Assembly (NCBI GenBank): GCA_017883205.1
Contig: JADGNZ010000006.1
Span: 1 to 64,000, forward strand
Source of the DNA: Thermoanaerobaculia bacterium
GTDB taxonomy: Bacteria > Acidobacteriota > Thermoanaerobaculia > Gp7-AA8
DNA: 64,000 bases
Direction of reading: 5' to 3'
Below, piece by piece: positions 60,970 through 64,000 of this stretch (position 1 is the stretch's first letter; each line of letters begins with the position of its first letter). The position numbers and the translations under genes are program-made. Under the pieces are notes generated by a model. That model saw only the letters and a program-made list of their open reading frames with translations, ran no database searches and had not been told where the DNA came from.

Positions 60970-60975
60970 TACAAT
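60970..60975 (+). promoter_or_regulatory. Leaderless-type -10 box TACAAT
   Basis: TACAAT ends 7 nt before ATG 60983, with no usable ribosome site. Confidence 0.45.
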
Positions 60976-60982
60976 CGAGGCG

Positions 60983-61444
60983 ATGAAATACTGGCTGATG
61001 AAGTGCGAGCCCTCCGCGTATTCGATCGATGATCTGGCCCGCGACGGCACGTCGAGTTGGGAAGGCGTCCGCAACTACCAGGCGCGCAATTTCATGCGCG
61101 ACGAGATGAAGGCGGGCGACCGCGTCCTTTTCTATGCCTCGAACGCGGATCCTTCCGGCGTTACCGGCATCGCCGAGATCAGCCGTGAGGCCTATCCCGA
61201 CAAGTTCGCCCGCCAGAAGGGACACGACTATTACGACGAGAAGTCGACCGCTGAGAACCCGATCTGGTACATGGTGGACATCCGGTTCGTCGAGAAGTTC
61301 CCGCACATCGTTTCGCTCGAGACCTTGAAATCCGCGCCCGGCCTCGAGGAGATGGTCGTGACGAAGAAAGGCTCGCGCCTGTCGATCCAGCCGGTGACGA
61401 AGAGCGAGTTCGGCATCGTGCGAGCGCTGGGCCGCAGCAAATGA
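60983..61444 (+). CDS. EVE-domain protein
   Basis: A 153-residue protein that is one EVE domain, related to THYN1 and the PUA-like fold that binds modified bases. It opens [18 protein letters not shown] and has [20 protein letters not shown] and [10 protein letters not shown], the usual pocket residues. Bacterial members are thought to recognise modified cytosine or modified RNA. ATGA links it to the macro-domain gene downstream. Start ATG 60983 is fixed by homology. Confidence 0.9.
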   Translation: MKYWLMKCEPSAYSIDDLARDGTSSWEGVRNYQARNFMRDEMKAGDRVLFYASNADPSGVTGIAEISREAYPDKFARQKGHDYYDEKSTAENPIWYMVDIRFVEKFPHIVSLETLKSAPGLEEMVVTKKGSRLSIQPVTKSEFGIVRALGRSK

Positions 61445-61950
61445 CGCGATTCGAGATCGTCGCGGGCGACATCACGAAGCTCGATATCGATGCGATCGTG
61501 AACGCTGCGAACTCGTCGCTGCTTGGCGGCGGCGGCGTCGATGGAGCGATCCACCGCGCTGCCGGTCCCGAGCTCCTCGCGGCTTGCCGGCTCCTCGGCG
61601 GTTGCGTAACCGGCGACGCGAAGATCACTCCCGGATTCCGTCTACCGGCGAAATACGTGATCCACACTGTCGGCCCGGTCTGGCACGGCGGCACACAGGG
61701 CGAGCCGGCATTGCTCGCGTCGTGCTACCGCCGCAGCCTCGAGCTGGCGCTGGCGAACGATGTGCGGACGATCGCGTTCCCGGCGATCAGTTGCGGTGTC
61801 TACGGCTATCCGATCGATGCGGCGGCGGAGATCGCCGTTGGTGAGACGGCGCGAGTGCTCGCCGGCGGCGAGTCGATCGATCGCGTCCTCTTCGCTGCGT
61901 TCGGTGATGACGTCCGGCGCGCGCTGGAACGCTCCTTGCGGAAGTCGTAG
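61441..61950 (+). CDS. Macro-domain (O-acetyl-ADP-ribose deacetylase-type) protein
   Basis: A 169-residue single macro domain that binds ADP-ribose and probably removes it, or its acetyl form, from targets. The pocket motifs are [37 protein letters not shown] and [12 protein letters not shown]. Its start overlaps the EVE stop by 4 bp, so the two proteins are made together. The GTCGGG fold-back repeat starts directly after its stop. Confidence 0.92.
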   Translation: MTRFEIVAGDITKLDIDAIVNAANSSLLGGGGVDGAIHRAAGPELLAACRLLGGCVTGDAKITPGFRLPAKYVIHTVGPVWHGGTQGEPALLASCYRRSLELALANDVRTIAFPAISCGVYGYPIDAAAEIAVGETARVLAGGESIDRVLFAAFGDDVRRALERSLRKS

Positions 61951-61951
61951 G

Positions 61952-62025
61952 ACGCCGGGCGTCGGATGTCGGAGAGCGGTGCCCTTCGGCAACTCCGACC
62001 CCCGACACCCGACGTCCTACGAAAT
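61952..62025. repeat. GTCGGG fold-back repeat, copy d
   Basis: GTAGGACGCCGGGCGTCGG and CCGACACCCGACGTCCTAC face each other across a short loop, starting 2 bp after the macro-domain stop codon. Confidence 0.7.
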
Positions 62026-62038
62026 TCGCATCAGGTGC

Positions 62039-62044
62039 TACTCT
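62039..62044 (+). promoter_or_regulatory. Leaderless-type -10 box TACTCT
   Basis: TACTCT ends 9 nt before ATG 62054, with no ribosome site. Confidence 0.4.
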
Positions 62045-62053
62045 ATCTACAGC

Positions 62054-62779
62054 ATGCCTAAGTTCTTCTTCTACGCTGGCACCGGTTTTTGCCTCTTTCT
62101 GGCGCTTTGCGCGGCCGCGGGGCTGATGTCGCAGGCAGAAGGCGGGCCGATGGTTTTCGCGGCGGTGCGCGGTACCTCCGTGTCGGGAACGAATGCGGCG
62201 GCGTGGGCAATCATGGTTGCGTTGATCGCCGGCATTGCCACAGCGGCAATCCTCATCCGGATGGCGGCGCTGCTGGCGGCGCGCAATGTCTTCGGCGCGC
62301 TTTTCGCGCTGCTGTCGACCACGGCGTCGATCGTCGCTCTTGCCTGGACGCTGTTGCTGCAAGCGCGCATGCTGATGCTCGTCCGGCATGGACTCGGATA
62401 CGCGGAGTTGGCGCCGTTTCATTTCGCAGCATTGATGATGCTCGGCTGCTTCGTCTCGCTGGCCTTCCTGGCGCTGCGCCCGTACTTCTCCGTGCAAGCC
62501 AGCCGCGTTCTCTCCGCGCTCGTCTTCCTGCCATTCCCGCTCTACTGCCTGATCCTCGAGCAGGAGCTTTTCGTTTCGACGAAGCTCTCGCCGCTGCCTT
62601 CGGTCTCGCCCGCATCGAATGTCTTTTTCGGCGTCGTGGCCATTCTCTTTTTCGCCGTGGCCATGCACTGCGTCCGCCATCGTCACATGTTCATCGAGAC
62701 GACCAATCTTCGTGAACTGCTTGACACGCGCGTCGATCGCACGACCCGCCCCATCGGCGGAGTGGCGTTCGATTCGTAA
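62054..62779 (+). CDS. Hypothetical membrane protein (about six helices)
   Basis: A 241-residue membrane protein with helices near residues 5-25, 50-72, 80-105, 120-145, 150-170 and 190-210. The C-terminal tail is soluble and basic (RHRHMFIETTNLRELLDTRV). I recognise no family. ATG 62054 is chosen for the first helix and for TACTCT 9 nt upstream. The frame extending back to 61760 is a shadow of the macro-domain gene. It precedes dnaE on the same strand by about 180 bp. Confidence 0.6.
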   Translation: MPKFFFYAGTGFCLFLALCAAAGLMSQAEGGPMVFAAVRGTSVSGTNAAAWAIMVALIAGIATAAILIRMAALLAARNVFGALFALLSTTASIVALAWTLLLQARMLMLVRHGLGYAELAPFHFAALMMLGCFVSLAFLALRPYFSVQASRVLSALVFLPFPLYCLILEQELFVSTKLSPLPSVSPASNVFFGVVAILFFAVAMHCVRHRHMFIETTNLRELLDTRVDRTTRPIGGVAFDS

Positions 62780-62797
62780 CCCCGCCTTCTCGGATTC

Positions 62798-62863
62798 ATG
62801 ACCAAGAAGGACTACAAGCCCTTCTTCGACCAGTACTTCTGGGGTCTGGCCATGCCTGAGTAG
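62798..62863 (+). CDS. Possible 21-residue small ORF or gene remnant
   Basis: An open frame reading MTKKDYKPFFDQYFWGLAMP and Glu, then stop, lies in the gap before dnaE. Its codons look like those of genuine genes in this genome, and the peptide is not low-complexity. There is no convincing ribosome site. It could be a small peptide, or the start of a deleted gene. Low confidence. Confidence 0.25.
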   Translation: MTKKDYKPFFDQYFWGLAMPE

Positions 62864-62961
62864 GTCTACCAGTTGTAGAAAGATCTCCTTACCTGCGGGA
62901 AGTGCACAGATCCGGTTGCCAATTGCATCAGCCGGACGGCTACACTCCACCCGGCGCCCTC

Positions 62962-64000
62962 ATGTCGTTCGCTCACCTCCACCTCCACACCGAGTACTCC
63001 CTCCTCGACGGTGCCAGCCGGCCCGAAGAGCTGGCGAAGCGTGTAGCTCAGATGGGCATGCCCGCCTGCGCCATCACCGACCACGGCAACATGTTCGGCG
63101 CGGTCGAGTTCTACAACGCCATGAAGAAGGAGAAGGTGAAGCCGATCATCGGCTGCGAGATGTATGTCGCCTACGGCTCACGCTTCGACAAGGCAGGCGT
63201 TGAAGACGGGCAGGCCGACGCCGGCGCGAACAACCACCTCATCGTTCTCGCTGCGAACAACGAGGGCTACAAGAACCTCGTCAAGCTCGTCTCGGCTGGA
63301 TACACCGAGGGGTTCTATTACAAACCGAGGATCGACAAGGAGCTGCTGCGCGAGCATCGCGAAGGGCTGATCGTTCTCTCATCGTGCTTGAAGGGCGAGG
63401 TCTCGCAGAGCCTCGCGGGCGGCAACCTCACCAAGGCCAAAGAGGCCGCACTCCAATACAAAGACATCCTCGGCGCGGACAACTTCTTCCTCGAGATTCA
63501 GGACCACGGCATCCCCGACCAGCAGAAGATCGTGCCGATGATGGCCAGGCTTGGCGAGGAGACCGGCCTTCGTCTCGTCGCCACCAACGACTCGCACTAC
63601 CTCTCGAAGGATGATGCCTTCGCGCACGAAGTTCTTCTCTGCATCGGCACGGGCAAGACGCTCGGCGACGAGAAGCGGATGAAGTTCTACAGCGACGACT
63701 TCTACGTCAAGAGCCCGGACGAGATGCGCCGCATCTTCAGCGGCTACGGCGAAGCGCTCGACAACACGGTGAAGATCGCCGAACGATGCAACGTCTCGCT
63801 CGACGTGAAGGGCTACCACCTGCCGAATTTCCCGGTGCCAGAGGGAAAGGATCTCGCGGGTTACTTCGCCGAGGTTGCACGCGCGGGGCTGGAGCGGCGG
63901 CTGAAGGCTGCGGCGCCGCTCTTCGCTGCGAACAAGAAAAAACACGAGGTGCAGGCGTACCACGACCGCCTCGAAAGCGAGATCGACATCATCCGCACGA
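62962..64000 (+). CDS. dnaE: DNA polymerase III alpha subunit (start only)
   Basis: The first 346 codons of the replicative polymerase subunit; the gene runs off the right edge. The PHP domain is clear: SFAHLHLHTEYSLLDGASRP, CAITDHGNMFGAVEFYNAMK, PIIGCEMYVAYGS and LRLVATNDSHYLSKDD. These hold the His and Asp metal ligands of an intact PHP site, so a proofreading-type activity is possible. ATG 62962 is fixed by the conserved N-terminus; TACACT lies 15 nt upstream. Confidence 0.94.
   Translation, partial: MSFAHLHLHTEYSLLDGASRPEELAKRVAQMGMPACAITDHGNMFGAVEFYNAMKKEKVKPIIGCEMYVAYGSRFDKAGVEDGQADAGANNHLIVLAANNEGYKNLVKLVSAGYTEGFYYKPRIDKELLREHREGLIVLSSCLKGEVSQSLAGGNLTKAKEAALQYKDILGADNFFLEIQDHGIPDQQKIVPMMARLGEETGLRLVATNDSHYLSKDDAFAHEVLLCIGTGKTLGDEKRMKFYSDDFYVKSPDEMRRIFSGYGEALDNTVKIAERCNVSLDVKGYHLPNFPVPEGKDLAGYFAEVARAGLERRLKAAAPLFAANKKKHEVQAYHDRLESEIDIIRT

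Noticed and set aside
1-64000. tRNA or rRNA genes
   Set aside because: No cloverleaf with matching conserved bases and no rRNA-like conserved block was recognised in any gap by eye; a covariance-model scan would be the proper test.

Overview
The window is 64 kb of GC-rich bacterial chromosome, densely coded on both strands, with 46 protein genes I can support, one of them cut off at the right edge. No rRNA, tRNA, CRISPR array or insertion-sequence transposase was recognised. The best guess at origin is the phylum Acidobacteriota, perhaps a Thermoanaerobaculia-like lineage. It rests on a large VWFA protein of the acidobacterial type, seven-repeat 'LSADGNTAIVGG' secreted proteins, relics of kinases with a propeller-like tail, and a rhomboid/FHA/SpoIIE repertoire. 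No marker gene proves it.

Layout. 1-12.4 kb: two PilB/GspE-type ATPases (one fused to a GAF domain), a VWFA protein and a chemoreceptor, separated by copies of a ~93 bp palindromic element. A gene-free array of CCATGGTAGAC motifs and a small XRE regulator follow. 12.6-24 kb: parE, a cysteine desulfurase-like enzyme, a membrane protein, a SpoIIE-type phosphatase, a TPR lipoprotein-like protein, an orphan Xre/MbcA/ParS antitoxin, a DUF4388-FHA protein and an MFS carrier. 24-34 kb: rhomboid, GalT-like and CDP-alcohol transferase genes, an L,D-transpeptidase with a degenerate tandem paralogue, thioredoxin, a VOC protein, an M24 peptidase, a hydrolase and a response regulator. 33.8-37.5 kb: a partial Complex I cluster (nuoB-nuoCD-nuoI) with a ferritin-like gene; nuoCD carries an in-frame repeat insertion. 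37.7-41.2 kb: a coupled methyltransferase/glycosyltransferase pair, pdxJ and a GxxExxY protein. 41.4-46.8 kb: three paralogous seven-repeat secreted proteins, each paired with an antisense relic of a kinase tail. 46.8-51.6 kb: an ABC-F ATPase, a ~22-copy 22-bp tandem array, cinA and vapBC. 51.5-56 kb: the classic uppS-cdsA-dxr-rseP envelope/isoprenoid operon. 56-64 kb: a di-heme oxidoreductase, a TonB-C protein, a coiled-coil repeat protein, truA, a coupled EVE/macro-domain pair, a membrane protein and the start of dnaE.

Two window-wide patterns stand out. First, about 17 genes have a TANNNT box (often TACAAT) only 6-12 nt upstream of the start codon and no Shine-Dalgarno sequence, which suggests widespread leaderless transcripts. 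Second, most intergenic gaps are filled by fold-back or palindromic repeats of at least nine families. Several abut stop codons exactly, and one family has entered the nuoCD reading frame.
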